A stretch of DNA of 11,350 nucleotides from Rhizobiaceae bacterium (GTDB lineage Bacteria; Pseudomonadota; Alphaproteobacteria; Rhizobiales; Rhizobiaceae): positions 1 through 11,350 of the forward strand of contig CAJYRE010000163.1 in the NCBI GenBank assembly GCA_913776675.1. The letters run 5' to 3'. The notes beneath the pieces were generated by a model. The model was not told where the DNA came from. It saw only the letters and a list, made by a program, of their open reading frames with translations, and did no database searches. Every line of letters begins with the position of its first letter. Within the stretch, counting starts at the first letter, position 1. This document shows, in pieces, positions 1 through 9,015 of this stretch. Both the position numbers and the translations under genes were made by a program.

Positions 1-2115
1 AATCTCATGCAGGATGCCGAGCTGAAGCCGGTGTTTGACGTACTGGGCCGCATGGTGGTGCCGCAACCTGCCATTTTGTTTGATAGTGCTTCTGCGGAAG
101 GTCGCATCACCCGCTATTTCGATGTGCAAACGCTGGATGGTTTTGGCAGTTTTTCGCGCCCGGAGCTGGCCGCCGCCGCCGCTGCTATCGCCTATGTTGA
201 AAAAACCCAGATTTCCGAGCGTCCGCCGCTGGGCCTGCCAGAGCGGCAGTCGGCATCCAGCACCCTGTTTATTGATGCGGCCACCCGCGGCAATCTGGAA
301 CTGGTGAAAACCCTGTCCGGTGATCGTCATGGCTCACTGCTCAACGCCATTGATCGCACCGTCACGGGCGGAGGGGCCCGCCTGCTGGCAGAACGGCTGA
401 TGTCCCCGCTGACTGAGGTGGATGCCATTGCGGATCGGCAGGATTCGGTTGCCTATTTCCTCACCGATAATTTTCTGACCGAGCGGCTGCGCGAGGTGTT
501 GAAACGCGCCCCCGATATGCCGCGCGCGCTCTCACGTCTGGCTTTGGATCGCGGCGGTCCGCGCGATCTGGCGGCCATTCGGCAGGGTTTGACCACCGCA
601 TCGGAAGTGGCTGGCCTGTTGCGCGGTGCCATCCTGCCGTCCGAACTTGCGGCATCGCTGACCGATCTGGAAATGCTTTCGCCCACACTTGACTATCTGC
701 TGAGTTCCATGCTGGCAGATGAACTGCCCTTGCTGAAACGCGACGGCGGTTTTCTGAAAGAAGGGGCAGACGAAGCGCTGGATGAAGTGCGCGCCCTTCG
801 GGATCAATCGCGCCGGGTGATTGCCGGGCTGCAATTGCAATATTCCGAAGAAACGGGCATTAAATCCCTGAAAATCAAGCATAACAATGTGCTTGGCTAT
901 TTCATTGAAGTGACGGCCAACAATGCGGGGCCAATGACCGAAGGCGAGGCGAAAGCCCGCTTCATTCATCGTCAGTCCATGGCCAATGCCATGCGCTTTA
1001 CCACCACCGAGCTTGCCGATCTGGAAAGCCGCATTGCCAATGCGGCAGGCCAAGCGCTGGAAATTGAGCTGGCCGCCTTTGAGCGTATGCGGCTGGCTGT
1101 GGTGGCGGAAGCTGAAGCCATCAAGAAGGCTGCCCGCGCTTTGGCTGTGGTGGATGTGGCAGCAGGGCTTGCGGTGTTGGCCGAAGAGCAGGGCTATTGC
1201 CGCCCGCTGGTGGATGACAGCCGGATGTTTTCCATTGTGGCAGGCCGCCATCCGGTGGTGGAACAGGCGCTTCGCAAGCAATCGGCCAGCCCCTTCATTG
1301 CCAACAGTTGTGATCTGTCACCCAAATCCGGGCAAAAGGGCGGAGCGATATGGATGCTGACCGGCCCGAACATGGGCGGTAAATCCACCTTTTTGCGCCA
1401 GAACGCTCTGATTGCCATTCTGGCGCAAATGGGCTCGTTTGTGCCCGCAGGCTCTGCCCATATCGGCATCGTTGATCGGCTGTTTTCCCGCGTTGGGGCG
1501 TCTGATGATCTGGCCCGTGGCCGCTCGACCTTTATGGTGGAAATGGTGGAAACCGCCGCCATTCTCAATCAGGCGGGTGAACGCTCGCTGGTCATTCTCG
1601 ATGAAATCGGCCGTGGCACGGCGACGTTTGATGGCCTTTCCATTGCATGGGCAACGGTTGAGCATTTGCATGAGGTCAATCGCTGCCGCTCGCTGTTTGC
1701 CACCCATTTTCATGAGCTAACGGCGCTGTCGGAAAAGCTGGATCGGCTCTCGAATGTCACCATGCTGGTCAAGGAATGGCAGGGCGATGTGATTTTCCTG
1801 CATGAAGTTGGCCCCGGTGCAGCAGACCGCTCCTATGGCATTCAGGTGGCACGTCTGGCAGGTCTACCTGCGCTGGTGGTGGATCGGGCGCGTAATGTCC
1901 TTTCGCAGTTGGAAGAAACGGACCGCAAAAATCCCGCCAGCCAGTTGATCGATGATTTGCCGCTGTTTCAGGCCACCATGCGGCGGGAACAGGCGGTTTC
2001 GCCAAAGGCGTCGGTGGTAGAGGATACGCTTCGCAACCTTGATCTGGATGAGTTGACCCCACGCCAAGCGCTGGATGCGCTTTATGATTTGAAGAAACAA
2101 CTTGGCAAGCCTTGA
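1..2115 (+). CDS. mutS: DNA mismatch repair protein MutS (5'-truncated by window edge)
   Basis: MutS recognises base mismatches and small loops in newly replicated DNA and recruits MutL in an ATP-dependent way. The reading frame is open from base 1, so the ATG at 7 is internal and the true start lies to the left. About 704 codons are present against roughly 850-910 in full-length bacterial MutS. The missing part is the mismatch-binding domain with its Phe-x-Glu motif. Visible in order are the end of the connector domain, the core/lever domain with the clamp (FIEVTANN region near 901-930), and the ABC-type ATPase. The Walker A motif GPNMGGKST is at 1363-1389, the signature region starts near 1480 ([16 protein letters not shown]), Walker [12 protein letters not shown] has D and E at 1600-1605, and the switch motif THFHELTAL is near 1702. 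The C-terminal helices end with a conserved [15 protein letters not shown] segment. All ATPase residues look intact, so this is a functional gene cut only by the window edge. The stop is TGA. Confidence 0.98.
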   Translation, partial: NLMQDAELKPVFDVLGRMVVPQPAILFDSASAEGRITRYFDVQTLDGFGSFSRPELAAAAAAIAYVEKTQISERPPLGLPERQSASSTLFIDAATRGNLELVKTLSGDRHGSLLNAIDRTVTGGGARLLAERLMSPLTEVDAIADRQDSVAYFLTDNFLTERLREVLKRAPDMPRALSRLALDRGGPRDLAAIRQGLTTASEVAGLLRGAILPSELAASLTDLEMLSPTLDYLLSSMLADELPLLKRDGGFLKEGADEALDEVRALRDQSRRVIAGLQLQYSEETGIKSLKIKHNNVLGYFIEVTANNAGPMTEGEAKARFIHRQSMANAMRFTTTELADLESRIANAAGQALEIELAAFERMRLAVVAEAEAIKKAARALAVVDVAAGLAVLAEEQGYCRPLVDDSRMFSIVAGRHPVVEQALRKQSASPFIANSCDLSPKSGQKGGAIWMLTGPNMGGKSTFLRQNALIAILAQMGSFVPAGSAHIGIVDRLFSRVGASDDLARGRSTFMVEMVETAAILNQAGERSLVILDEIGRGTATFDGLSIAWATVEHLHEVNRCRSLFATHFHELTALSEKLDRLSNVTMLVKEWQGDVIFLHEVGPGAADRSYGIQVARLAGLPALVVDRARNVLSQLEETDRKNPASQLIDDLPLFQATMRREQAVSPKASVVEDTLRNLDLDELTPRQALDALYDLKKQLGKP

Positions 2116-2146
2116 CTGCTAATACTATTGTTTGGCGCATCTGAAA

Positions 2147-2258
2147 CGCGCTACAGCGTCGTGCGCCATATATGGCGCACAAAGGTTCGCTGTAGCGCTT
2201 TATATCTGCTGCATAATTTTCTCCTTAAATCGATTCCGATTTAAGGAATTATGCAGTA
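2147..2258. repeat. RIME1-like rhizobial intergenic mosaic element (two large palindromes)
   Basis: The element consists of two adjacent palindromes filling most of the mutS-glnD gap. In the first, the 11-nt arm GCGCTACAGCG at 2148-2158 pairs perfectly with 2188-2198, and it encloses a perfect 20-nt palindrome, GTGCGCCATATATGGCGCAC, at 2161-2180. In the second, CTGCATAATT (2209-2218) pairs with 2247-2256 and CCTTAAATCG (2223-2232) pairs with 2237-2246 around the loop ATTC. An unpaired TTCT (2219-2222) interrupts only the left arm. The size of about 110 nt, the paired palindromes and the CTACAGCG...CGCTGTAG and CTGCAT...ATGCAG arms match my memory of RIME1 elements in Rhizobium, Sinorhizobium and Agrobacterium. 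Such elements are usually intergenic and often near gene ends. Here the element could act as a transcript-end structure after mutS. Small frames crossing it are not credible genes. Confidence 0.8.
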
Positions 2259-2316
2259 AACCCATTAAAATGAAGAGCTGCCCGTTGATGAGCGGCTGCG
2301 AAGAGATGCCAGCCCG

Positions 2317-5145
2317 ATGATTGCCACGCACGATACCGTTGATGTCGCCCTTCCTGATTTCAAGGCGTTAGAAGCCGAATGCATGGCGATTGTCCAGCAC
2401 GAGGGCAAGATTCTCGATAAGCGGGCCGCACTCTTGCCGCTACTGAAAAAGGCCAGCGCCGATGGCCGTGAGGCGGCGCGTCAGCATTTGATTGCTCATG
2501 GCAGCGGCATCAAATGTGCCGAAATGATTTCGGAAGTGCAGGACAAGCTGATCGCGCTTTGCCATCGCATCGTCGTGGAAGCGGTCTATCCGGGTGTGGA
2601 GCAGCAATTTGCTGTGGCCGCCGTGGGTGGTTATGGCCGTAACACACTGGCTCCCGGCTCCGACATCGATCTTCTGTTTTTGCTGTGCGCCAAAGCCAGT
2701 CCTGATGCCAACAAAGCGGTGGAGTTTCTGCTCTATATTCTGTGGGATCTTGGCTTCAAGGTGGGCCATGCCACGCGCACGGTGGAAGAATGCATTCGCC
2801 TGTCGCGCACGGACATGACCATTCGCACTGCCATTCTGGAAACCCGCTATATCTGCGGCACGCTTGCGCTGGTCAGCGAGTTGCAAAAGCGCTTTGATGC
2901 CGAAGTGGTGCAGAAAACTGCACCGGAATTTATTGCCGCCAAACTGGCCGAGCGCGATGAGCGCCACCGCAAGGCGGGCGATACCCGCTATCTCGTTGAG
3001 CCAAACGTCAAGGAAGGCAAAGGGGCGCTGCGCGATCTGCACACCCTGTTCTGGATTGCCAAATATTACTATCAGATTTCTGATCCCGCCGATCTGGTCA
3101 AGCTGGGCGTGCTGTCGAAGCAGGAATGGCGGATGTTCCAGAAATCCGACGATTTTCTTTGGGCGGTGCGCTGCCACATGCATTTTGTCACCGGCAAGCC
3201 GGAAGAGCGCCTTTCCTTCGATCTGCAGCCGGAAATTGCCCAGAACCTTGGCTACCATGCCCGCCCCGGCCTCTCGGCGGTTGAGCGCTTCATGAAGCAC
3301 TATTTCCATGTGGCCAAGAATGTCGGCGACCTCACCCGCATTATTTGCGCGAGCCTTGAGGAAAAGCAGGCCAAGGCCGCACCGGGTTTGAGCGCGGTGA
3401 TTGGCCGTTTTGCCCATCGCCCGCGCCGCATTCCCGGCACACCAGAGTTTATTGAAGATAGGGGCCGCATTGCCCTGTCGGGACCGGATGTGTTTACCCG
3501 CGATCCGATCAATATCATGCGGTTTTTCTATGTGGCTGATCTGCATGCGCTGGAACTGCACCCCGATGCGTTGAAGGCCGTCACTCGCTCCTTGCCGCTG
3601 ATTGATGAGAATTTCCGCCAGAATGAAGAGGCCAACCGGCTGTTTCTATCGATCCTGACCTCCAAGCGTGATCCGGCCTTGATGCTGATTCGTTTGAACG
3701 AGGCGGGTGTTCTGGGCAAGTTTATCCCGGATTTTGGCCGCATCGTCTCGATGATGCAGTTCAACATGTATCATCACTATACGGTGGATGAGCACCTGAT
3801 TCGCTCCGTAGGGGTGTTGGCGGATATTGATCAGGGCAAGCATGAGGATATTCATCCGCTGGCGGTAAAGCTGATGCCCAGCATTGATGACCGCACCGTG
3901 CTGTTTGTCGCGGTGCTGTTGCATGATGTGGCCAAGGGGCGGCAGGAAGATCACTCCATCGCCGGGGCGAAGGTTGCCCGCAAGATTTGCCCGCGTCTGG
4001 GCTTGAATGAAAAGCAGACGGAACTGGTGGTCTGGTTGATCGAACAGCATTTGCTGATGTCGATGGTGGCCCAGACCCGTGATCTCAACGACCGCAAAAC
4101 GGTGACGGATTTTGCCGAAAAAGTGCAGTCGCTGGAGCGACTGCGCATGCTTTTGGTTCTCACCGTCTGCGATATTCGCGCGGTTGGCCCTGGCGTGTGG
4201 AACGGCTGGAAAGGCCAGTTGCTGCGCACCCTCTATTATGAAACCGAACTGTTGCTGTCTGGTGGCTTCTCGGAAAGTCCGCGCAAGGAACGCGCCAAAT
4301 TTGCAGCCGAACGGTTGGCCGAAGCCCTCTCGGATTGGAGCCAGAAGGACCAGAAAACCTATACCAAACTGCATTATCAGCCCTATCTGCTGACGGTGCC
4401 GCTGGAAGATCAGGTGCGCCACGCGCATTTTATCCGCAAGGCGGATAAGGCGGGACAGGTGCTGGCCACCATGGTGCGCAGCCATTCCTTCCACGCCATT
4501 ACCGAAATCACCGTGCTGGCTCCCGACCATCCGCGTCTGTTGTCGATCATTGCCGGAGCTTGCGCCGCAGCCGGAGCCAATATTGCCGATGCGCAGATTT
4601 TCACCACCACCGATGGCCGGGCGCTGGACAGCATCCTGATCAACCGCGAATTCACCAATGATGAAGATGAAATGCGCCGTGGCAACACGATCAGCAAGAT
4701 GATCGAGGATGTGCTGGCAGGCAAAAAGCGCCTGCCGGAAGTGATTGCCACCCGCGCCAAGACCAAGAAGAAAAACAAGACCTTTGTCGTCAAACCGCAT
4801 GTGACCATTGCCAACAGCCTGTCCAACAAGTTCACCGTGGTGGAAGTGGAATGCCTTGACCGCATTGGTCTGCTGGCCGAAATCACCGCAGCGTTCTCTG
4901 ATCTGTCGCTGGATATTCACTCGGCGCGCATCACCACCTTTGGCGAAAAGGTCATTGATACCTTTTATGTGACGGATCTGGTGGGGCAAAAAATCACCAA
5001 TGAAAATCGTCAGGCCAGCATTGTCACCCGCCTCAAGGCGGTGATGAATGAACAGTCTGAGGATACAAGAGGCAAAATGCCGTCTGGTGTTCTGGCACCG
5101 GTTGTCGTGAAACCAGCATCGCCGCAGAAAAAGGCCCGCGCCTGA
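2317..5145 (+). CDS. glnD: Bifunctional [protein-PII] uridylyltransferase / uridylyl-removing enzyme GlnD
   Basis: GlnD is the cytoplasmic glutamine sensor of nitrogen control. It uridylylates PII proteins (GlnB/GlnK) when glutamine is low and removes UMP when glutamine is high. The 942 residues fit the length of rhizobial homologues. The nucleotidyltransferase domain carries GGYGR at residues 104-108 and the metal-binding D116-I-D118. The GlnD-specific linker follows. The HD hydrolase domain includes the HHYTVDEH segment at 486-493 and H536-D537 in LLHDVAKG. Two C-terminal ACT domains (about 730-805 and 841-915) would bind glutamine; the second contains [11 protein letters not shown]. All catalytic motifs are intact, so both activities are expected. 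ATG 2317 is the first start codon after an in-frame TAA at 2266; a GAAGAG stretch 11 nt upstream is a modest ribosome site. The stop is one base before the murJ start. I see no convincing promoter between the RIME element and the start. Confidence 0.97.
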   Translation: MIATHDTVDVALPDFKALEAECMAIVQHEGKILDKRAALLPLLKKASADGREAARQHLIAHGSGIKCAEMISEVQDKLIALCHRIVVEAVYPGVEQQFAVAAVGGYGRNTLAPGSDIDLLFLLCAKASPDANKAVEFLLYILWDLGFKVGHATRTVEECIRLSRTDMTIRTAILETRYICGTLALVSELQKRFDAEVVQKTAPEFIAAKLAERDERHRKAGDTRYLVEPNVKEGKGALRDLHTLFWIAKYYYQISDPADLVKLGVLSKQEWRMFQKSDDFLWAVRCHMHFVTGKPEERLSFDLQPEIAQNLGYHARPGLSAVERFMKHYFHVAKNVGDLTRIICASLEEKQAKAAPGLSAVIGRFAHRPRRIPGTPEFIEDRGRIALSGPDVFTRDPINIMRFFYVADLHALELHPDALKAVTRSLPLIDENFRQNEEANRLFLSILTSKRDPALMLIRLNEAGVLGKFIPDFGRIVSMMQFNMYHHYTVDEHLIRSVGVLADIDQGKHEDIHPLAVKLMPSIDDRTVLFVAVLLHDVAKGRQEDHSIAGAKVARKICPRLGLNEKQTELVVWLIEQHLLMSMVAQTRDLNDRKTVTDFAEKVQSLERLRMLLVLTVCDIRAVGPGVWNGWKGQLLRTLYYETELLLSGGFSESPRKERAKFAAERLAEALSDWSQKDQKTYTKLHYQPYLLTVPLEDQVRHAHFIRKADKAGQVLATMVRSHSFHAITEITVLAPDHPRLLSIIAGACAAAGANIADAQIFTTTDGRALDSILINREFTNDEDEMRRGNTISKMIEDVLAGKKRLPEVIATRAKTKKKNKTFVVKPHVTIANSLSNKFTVVEVECLDRIGLLAEITAAFSDLSLDIHSARITTFGEKVIDTFYVTDLVGQKITNENRQASIVTRLKAVMNEQSEDTRGKMPSGVLAPVVVKPASPQKKARA

Positions 5146-5146
5146 G

Positions 5147-6721
5147 ATGTCGCTTGTCAAAAAATTTATGACCGTTGGGGGTGCCACGCTGGGCAGCCGC
5201 ATTTTTGGCTTTGCCCGCGAAACCGCCATGGCCGCAGCGTTGGGCACCGGCCCGATGGCCGATGTGTTTTATGCTGCCTTTCGCTTTCCCAACCTGTTTC
5301 GGCGCCTGTTTGCCGAAGGGGCATTTAATGCCGCCTTTGTGCCGCTGTTTTCCAAGGAAATCGAGGAACACGGGCTGGATGGTGCCAAGCGCTTCTCGGA
5401 AGAAGTGTTTGGCGTGCTGTTTACGGTGCTGTTGCTGATCACCATTGTCATGGAACTCTCCATGCCGCTGCTGGTGCGCTTTATCATTGCGCCGGGTTTT
5501 GCCGATGATGGCGATAAGTTTTCCCTTACCGTGCGCCTTGCCGCCGTGATGTTTCCCTATCTGATGTGTATGTCGCTCACCGCCATGCTGAGCGGCATGC
5601 TCAATTCGCTGCACCACTTTTTTGCCGCAGCCGTCGCACCCATCTTTCTGAACGTCGTGATGATCGCGGCCCTGTTTTACGGGCTATACACCGGCGCTGC
5701 CCCGATTGATACCGCATGGTATCTGTCCTGGTCGGTGCTGGTGGCGGGTCTGTTGCAGTTGCTGGTGGTCTATCTCGGCGTGCGCCATGCGGGGATACGG
5801 CTTGGGTTTCGCTGGCCAAAAATCACCCACAATGTCAAACGTTTGCTGATTTTGGCCATTCCAGCCGCCATTACCGGCGGTGTAACCCAGATCAATCTGG
5901 TGATTGGTCAGGCCATTGCATCCAGCAAGGATGGTGCAATTGCCGCCCTTCAATATGCCGACCGGATTTATCAACTGCCGCTCGGTGTGGTGGGTGTGGC
6001 CGTGGGCGTGGTGCTGCTGCCGGAACTGGCCCGGGCGCTCAAATCCGGCCACGCGCAGGAAGCCTCCAATATCCAGAACCGCTCAATTGAATTTGTGCTG
6101 TTTTTGACTTTGCCCGCCGCCGTTGGCCTTTGGGTTCTGTCCGATGACATTATCCGGGTGCTTTATGAGCGCGGTGCGTTTAGCGCTCATAACACCGCGA
6201 TTGTTGCGGCCATTCTGGCCTGGTACGGCGTTGGTCTGCCGTTTTTTGTGATGATCAAGGCGTTGCAACCGGGCTTTTATGCCCGTGAAGACACCAAATC
6301 GCCCATGCGCTTTACCGGGATTTCGGTGGTGGTCAATTCGGCGCTGTCCATTGCGCTGTTTCCGATTCTGGAAGAGCGCGGCATTGCCATTGCCGAAGCC
6401 GTGGCGGGGATCATCAACACGGTTTTGCTGTTTTCCCTGCTGCTCAAGCGTGGTCATTTGCAACCGGATTGGCCGTTGATATGGCGCGCACTTCGGCTGC
6501 TCGTCTCGGCCTTGGCCATGGGAGCCGTTCTGGTGGCGCTGTCCGGTTATTTTGCGCCCTATTTGCAGCCCGGTGCCGGTTTTGTGGGAAAAACGCTTGC
6601 GCTGTTTGCACAGATTGGCGTGGCCATGCTTGTCTATTTTGCGCTGGCCTTTGCCACGGGTGGGGCCGATTTGGGCATGCTGCGCCGAAACCTCAAGCGA
6701 AAGGCCAAAACCAATGGCTAA
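5147..6721 (+). CDS. murJ: Lipid II flippase MurJ (MviN family, MOP superfamily)
   Basis: MurJ moves the peptidoglycan precursor lipid II across the inner membrane. The 524-residue protein is very hydrophobic, with the pattern expected of about 14 membrane helices, a normal length for the family. Residues important in Escherichia coli MurJ are present at matching positions near the N terminus: R18, R24, D39 and R52. R273, in the ADRIYQLPLG segment, matches E. coli R270. The FPNLFRRLFAEGAFNAAFVPLF stretch at about 47-68 is a family signature. The start ATG follows the glnD stop after a single base, so translation is probably coupled to glnD. The stop overlaps the next gene by 8 nt. Neighbouring glnD and murJ recurs in rhizobia and has no obvious biochemical logic beyond shared growth-related expression. 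The protein is probably essential. Confidence 0.97.
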   Translation: MSLVKKFMTVGGATLGSRIFGFARETAMAAALGTGPMADVFYAAFRFPNLFRRLFAEGAFNAAFVPLFSKEIEEHGLDGAKRFSEEVFGVLFTVLLLITIVMELSMPLLVRFIIAPGFADDGDKFSLTVRLAAVMFPYLMCMSLTAMLSGMLNSLHHFFAAAVAPIFLNVVMIAALFYGLYTGAAPIDTAWYLSWSVLVAGLLQLLVVYLGVRHAGIRLGFRWPKITHNVKRLLILAIPAAITGGVTQINLVIGQAIASSKDGAIAALQYADRIYQLPLGVVGVAVGVVLLPELARALKSGHAQEASNIQNRSIEFVLFLTLPAAVGLWVLSDDIIRVLYERGAFSAHNTAIVAAILAWYGVGLPFFVMIKALQPGFYAREDTKSPMRFTGISVVVNSALSIALFPILEERGIAIAEAVAGIINTVLLFSLLLKRGHLQPDWPLIWRALRLLVSALAMGAVLVALSGYFAPYLQPGAGFVGKTLALFAQIGVAMLVYFALAFATGGADLGMLRRNLKRKAKTNG

Positions 6722-7103
6722 GCGTCTTGCCACAGTCACCCTTGTTGTCGATGATTATGACCGGGCGCTGGCGTTTTATTGCGGCAAGCTGGGTTTTGTC
6801 TGCCAGCAGGATGTTGATCTGGGTGCTGGCAAGCGCTGGGTGGTGGTGGCTCCACAGAACGGCGGTGCAGGCCTGCTGCTGGCGCAAGCCGATGGTGACG
6901 AGCAGACGGCTGTTATCGGCAATCAGACAGGTGGCCGGGTCGGATTTTTCCTGCATACCGATGATTTTCTGCGCGATCATGCGGCGTTTGTGGCTGCAGG
7001 CGTGCATTTCCACGAGGCACCGCGCTTTGAGCCTTATGGCACCGTCGCTGTTTTTGAAGACCTCTATGGCAATCTCTGGGATTTGATTGAGCCGAAAATC
7101 TGA
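6714..7103 (+). CDS. VOC (glyoxalase/bleomycin resistance/dioxygenase) superfamily protein
   Basis: This is a small 129-residue protein with the paired beta-alpha-beta-beta-beta layout of the vicinal oxygen chelate fold. The first module begins TVTLVVDDYDRALAFYCGKLGF (about 7-28). The second is VGFFLHTDDF...AAGVHFHE...YGTVAVFEDLYGNLWDLIEP (about 74-127). Substrate and reaction cannot be told from the sequence. The positions that usually hold metal ligands look substituted: T7 where a His starts the first strand motif, an Arg where the second-module His would be, and Asp instead of Glu in YGNLWDLIE. It may therefore not be a classical metal-dependent VOC enzyme. The start at 6714 overlaps the murJ stop by 8 nt (ATGGCTAA), has a purine-rich AAAGG about 9 nt upstream, and begins exactly at the conserved fold. 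Upstream ATGs in the same frame would add a Cys/Trp/Arg-rich tail that is only murJ read out of frame. Confidence 0.88.
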   Translation: MAKRLATVTLVVDDYDRALAFYCGKLGFVCQQDVDLGAGKRWVVVAPQNGGAGLLLAQADGDEQTAVIGNQTGGRVGFFLHTDDFLRDHAAFVAAGVHFHEAPRFEPYGTVAVFEDLYGNLWDLIEPKI

Positions 7104-7125
7104 GCGCATGTCACCGAAACATCGC

Positions 7126-7154
7126 TTGAAACCGACACGCGGCCTGTGCATAAG
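7126..7154 (+). promoter_or_regulatory. Candidate sigma70-type promoter for trpS
   Basis: TTGAAA at 7126-7131 (5 of 6 to TTGACA) is separated by exactly 17 nt from CATAAG at 7149-7154 (4 of 6 to TATAAT), about 60 nt upstream of trpS in the only gap between the VOC gene and trpS. This is based on consensus matching alone. Read-through from the glnD-murJ operon could also transcribe trpS. Confidence 0.35.
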
Positions 7155-7216
7155 GCTCTATCATCTTCAAACCACGAGGTATCAGGCCCTCCACAAGCCT
7201 GTTTTGAGGTCCATTC

Positions 7217-8281
7217 ATGAGTGAATTCAAGCCGCTTGTTTTCTCCGGTGTTCAGCCAACCGGCAATCTGCATCTGGGCAATTACCTCGGTGCCATTCGC
7301 AAGTTTGTCGCCCTGCAAGACAACAATGATTGCATGTATTGCGTGGTCGATCTGCACGCGCTGACAGCGCAGCTGGTGCATGACGATATGCCCGGGCAGA
7401 TCCGCTCGATCACCGCAGCCTTTTTGGCAGCGGGCATTGATCCGCAAAAGCATATTGTTTTCAACCAGTCTCAAGTGCCGCAGCATGCCGAGCTGGCCTG
7501 GATTTTCAATTGCGTGGCGCGCATGGGCTGGATGAGCCGCATGACCCAGTTCAAGGACAAAGCTGGCAAGGACCGGGAACAGGCATCGCTCGGCCTGTTT
7601 GCCTACCCAAGCCTGATGGCGGCGGATATTCTGGTCTACCGCGCCACCCACGTGCCGGTGGGCGATGATCAGAAGCAGCATCTGGAACTGACCCGCGACA
7701 TCGCCATGAAGTTCAATCTGGATTTCGGCGACAAGATCAGACCAACCGGGCTTGGCGTGGACATCACCGTCGGCAACGAGCCGGTGCATGCCTATTTCCC
7801 GATGGTTGAGCCGCTGATTGATGGTCCGGCCCCACGGGTGATGAGCCTGAAGGATGGATCGAAGAAAATGTCGAAATCCGATCCGTCCGATCTGTCGCGC
7901 GTCAACTTGATGGATGATTCCGACACGATCTCCAAGAAAATCCGCAAGGCCAAGACCGATCCCGATGCACTGCCAAGCGAAGTGGCGGGCCTGAGTGGCC
8001 GCCCGGAGGCCGACAATCTTGTGGGCATTTATGCAGCCCTGGCCGACAAGACCAAGGCGGATGTGCTGGCCGAATTTGGCGGTCAGCAGTTTTCGGTGTT
8101 CAAGCCGGCGCTGGTTGATCTGGCGGTGGATGTTCTGGCTCCGATTACCGATGAAATGCGTCGTCTGATGGCCGATCCCGGCCATATTGATGCCGTGTTG
8201 CGTGATGGTGGCGAACGGGCACGGGCACGGGCCGAAAAAACCATGATGGAAGTGCGCGACATTATCGGTTTCGTGCGCTAA
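7217..8281 (+). CDS. trpS: Tryptophan--tRNA ligase (TrpRS)
   Basis: TrpRS is a class I aminoacyl-tRNA synthetase that charges tRNA(Trp) with tryptophan using ATP in the cytoplasm. The 354 residues match the alphaproteobacterial enzyme, slightly longer than the 330 or so of many bacteria. The ATP-binding HIGH equivalent is HLGN at residues 19-22 within the TrpRS hallmark [16 protein letters not shown]. The KMSKS loop is intact at 217-221 (KKMSKSDPS). The DLHALT segment, and the [28 protein letters not shown] stretch that lines the tryptophan/tRNA site, are family-typical. The ATG has a GAGGT ribosome site at 7206-7210, 6 nt upstream. This is presumably the only essential TrpRS copy, though the window cannot show that. 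Confidence 0.98.
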   Translation: MSEFKPLVFSGVQPTGNLHLGNYLGAIRKFVALQDNNDCMYCVVDLHALTAQLVHDDMPGQIRSITAAFLAAGIDPQKHIVFNQSQVPQHAELAWIFNCVARMGWMSRMTQFKDKAGKDREQASLGLFAYPSLMAADILVYRATHVPVGDDQKQHLELTRDIAMKFNLDFGDKIRPTGLGVDITVGNEPVHAYFPMVEPLIDGPAPRVMSLKDGSKKMSKSDPSDLSRVNLMDDSDTISKKIRKAKTDPDALPSEVAGLSGRPEADNLVGIYAALADKTKADVLAEFGGQQFSVFKPALVDLAVDVLAPITDEMRRLMADPGHIDAVLRDGGERARARAEKTMMEVRDIIGFVR

Positions 8282-8293
8282 GCTGCGTGAAAA

Positions 8294-8319
8294 GCAATGG
8301 GGCGGTCTCGCCTCATTGC
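8294..8319 (+). terminator. Strong hairpin just after trpS (possible transcript end or processing structure)
   Basis: An 11-bp stem (8294-8304 with 8309-8319) with one G-U pair closes on the 4-nt loop GTCT, starting 12 nt after the trpS stop codon. On the plus strand it lacks a run of T; a smaller CCTG-TCTT-CAGG hairpin follows at 8319-8330. It may mark the end of trpS transcripts or protect their 3' end. The missing T-tract keeps the terminator call weak. Confidence 0.4.
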
Positions 8320-8376
8320 CTGTCTTCAGGAATGCGGTTGGGTGGGTCGATCCGCAACTGTCAGCAGGGGCAAATC

Positions 8377-8868
8377 ATGGTTTCAAAGCGTCTCTCGCGT
8401 CTTGATGGGCATCGTCGCAAGTTTCTGGCGGTGATTGACGATACCCCTGAATGTTCCCGTGCGGTGCATTATGCCGGACGGCGCGCCAAAAATTCCAATG
8501 GCGGTTTGGTGCTGCTTTATGTGGTTCCTGAAGGTGATTTTCGCCAATGGCTGGGTGTGGAAGAAATCATGCGGGCCGAAGCCCGCGAAGCTGCCGAGGC
8601 CGTGATGGCCAAATCAGCCCAGACCGTGCGTGAAACCATTGGCATCGAGCCAGAAATTGTGATTCGGGAAGGCAGTGCTGCCGAAGAAATCCAGAAAGTC
8701 ATTGAAGAAGACCGCGATATTGCCATTCTGGTGTTGGCTGCAGGCTCTGCCAAGGATGGGCCGGGGCCGCTGGTGTCGATGATTGCCATGCGTACACAGG
8801 CCTTTGCCATTCCTGTTACAGTCTTGCCGGACAATCTGACCAATGAAGAAATAGATGCACTTTGCTAG
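8377..8868 (+). CDS. Universal stress protein (UspA family)
   Basis: This is a single-domain Usp-fold protein of 163 residues. It begins MVSKRLSRLDGHRRKFLAVIDDTPECSRAV, where FLAVIDDT is the typical first strand and ligand-loop Asp. It ends with AFAIPVTVLPDNLTNEEIDAL, the closing strand. Usp proteins bind nucleotides and modulate stress survival; the exact role here is unknown. The segment around LAAGSAKDGPGPLVS sits where ATP-binding Usps carry G-x2-G-x9-G-(S/T) and only loosely resembles it, so ATP binding is uncertain. The ATG at 8377 has an AGGGG ribosome site at 8366-8370, 6 nt upstream. The alternative in-frame ATG at 8287 would add about 30 residues with no family similarity and run through the post-trpS hairpin. 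The conserved position between trpS and nfu is, from memory, shared by Agrobacterium relatives. Confidence 0.88.
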   Translation: MVSKRLSRLDGHRRKFLAVIDDTPECSRAVHYAGRRAKNSNGGLVLLYVVPEGDFRQWLGVEEIMRAEAREAAEAVMAKSAQTVRETIGIEPEIVIREGSAAEEIQKVIEEDRDIAILVLAAGSAKDGPGPLVSMIAMRTQAFAIPVTVLPDNLTNEEIDALC

Positions 8869-8934
8869 AGTTTGTCAGGCGAAATGAGAAGCCGGGTTTC
8901 CGACATGGCAAACGAAAACAAAAGCCGAATGATG

Positions 8935-8963
8935 AAACTTGCCTTTTGTTGGCAGGTTTTTAT
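8935..8963 (+). terminator. Rho-independent terminator after the usp gene
   Basis: AAACTTGCC (8935-8943) pairs with GGCAGGTTT (8951-8959) as a 9-bp stem with one T-G wobble and a 7-nt loop. A run of five T (8957-8961) begins in the 3' arm and continues past it. It lies 66 nt after the usp stop and just upstream of the nfu promoter, so it would separate the two transcription units. Confidence 0.65.
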
Positions 8964-8972
8964 AAACGTCGC

Positions 8973-9001
8973 TTGAAGCCGGGGCCCGGAAGGTCTATTT
9001 T
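8973..9001 (+). promoter_or_regulatory. Candidate sigma70-type promoter of the nfu-tsaB-rimI-mur unit
   Basis: TTGAAG (8973-8978) and TATTTT (8996-9001) are separated by 17 nt, each matching 4 of 6 consensus bases. The spacer contains the GC-rich inverted repeat CCGGG-G-CCCGG at 8979-8989. The position between the usp terminator and the nfu ribosome site fits, and the -10 overlaps the Irr-like box. No other promoter-like pair stands out in this gap. Confidence 0.42.
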
Positions 9002-9015
9002 GGAAGAATTCTAAA
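8999..9015 (+). promoter_or_regulatory. Irr box (iron control element, ICE-like) upstream of nfu
   Basis: TTTGGAA-GAA-TTCTAAA is a 7-3-7 inverted repeat. It differs at one position (G for A in the left arm) from the rhizobial Irr-box consensus TTTAGAA-N3-TTCTAAA as I recall it; flanking T 8998 and A 9016 extend the symmetry. Irr is a Fur-family regulator that senses iron through haem and binds when iron is low. The site overlaps the predicted -10 hexamer and the likely transcription start, a placement expected for repression. Fe-S assembly genes, including a nifU-like gene called fssA, are, to my recollection, predicted Irr targets in Rhizobiales. No binding is shown here. Confidence 0.62.

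Noticed and set aside
2132..2320. Plus-strand frame of 62 codons across the mutS-glnD gap
   Set aside because: It runs through the RIME palindromes and its product resembles no known family; the translation simply follows the repeat.
3646..5247. Long minus-strand open frame (533 codons) opposite glnD
   Set aside because: It is a mirror of glnD codon bias in a GC-rich gene. The product is rich in His, Gln and Arg with no domain pattern, while the plus strand encodes a complete GlnD.
7183..7205. Hairpin CAGGC/GCCTG plus TTTT just before the trpS ribosome site, as an attenuator
   Set aside because: The stem has only 5 bp with a 9-nt loop. There is no Trp-rich leader peptide and no visible alternative pairing, so attenuation of trpS is not supported.
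7064..8185. Minus-strand open frame (373 codons) opposite trpS
   Set aside because: It is an antisense shadow of trpS; no family motif and no ribosome site were recognised.
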